Origin: DASQWC01 sp035640475
GTDB taxonomy: Bacteria > Actinomycetota > JAICYB01
Assembly: GCA_035640475.1 (NCBI GenBank)
Contig: DASQWC010000128.1
Coordinates: forward strand, 1-5,305
Direction of reading: 5' to 3'
DNA length: 5,305 nt
Shown piece after piece: positions 5,270 through 5,305 of the stretch (within the stretch, counting starts at the first letter, position 1; every line of letters begins with the position of its first letter). A program made the translations under genes and the position numbers. Below the pieces are notes generated by a model. It saw only the letters and a list, made by a program, of their open reading frames with translations, was not told where the DNA came from and did no database searches.

Positions 5270-5305
5270 CCTGTTTCGCCGCGGCAGGAACTGTCCGAGG
5301 TCCGG

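Overview
The window is GC-rich, tightly packed bacterial chromosome. Start codons are often GTG or TTG, Shine-Dalgarno sequences are scarce, and there is one GGGTAC-type stress-promoter candidate. Together with a DUF3052 protein, a PRC-barrel protein and a ClpS-like adaptor, this suggests a high-GC actinobacterium, possibly of the Thermoleophilia type. The phylum is an inference from composition and gene families; nothing here fixes the taxon. I see no mobile element, CRISPR array, tRNA or rRNA.

Layout: (1) Bases 2-400 (+) hold the C-terminal end of a class-A-beta-lactamase-like serine hydrolase cut by the window edge. (2) Bases 407-4456 (-) hold four genes that read as one operon, transcribed right to left: a class V aminotransferase-fold PLP enzyme, an M20 metallohydrolase, a short DUF3052 protein and an M16 zinc peptidase. 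They are joined by a 4-nt GTGA overlap, an 8-nt overlap with a TTG start, and a 15-nt gap. (3) Only 27 bp after the operon's first start codon, on the other strand, a ClpS-like adaptor gene (4484-4771, +) begins, apparently as a leaderless gene. (4) An 88-bp spacer with two inverted repeats, a sigma-B/sigma-F-like promoter and a good ribosome binding site precedes a PRC-barrel protein (4860-5222, +). A 9-bp-stem terminator follows it.

How the genes work together: the operon combines two metallopeptidase-type enzymes with a PLP enzyme, which suggests peptide or amino-acid derivative turnover, but no known pathway requires this set. ClpS is also a proteolysis component, so both sides of the divergent junction relate to protein or peptide degradation. 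That link is only inferred. The PRC-barrel gene looks like a separately regulated, possibly stress-induced unit.

The most notable points are small-scale: a UUCG hairpin that contains both convergent stop codons, the leaderless divergent start region, a PLP enzyme with Tyr where cysteine desulfurases have their catalytic Cys, and a DUF3052 protein that appears to lack its usual middle segment. I found no convincing new multi-gene system.
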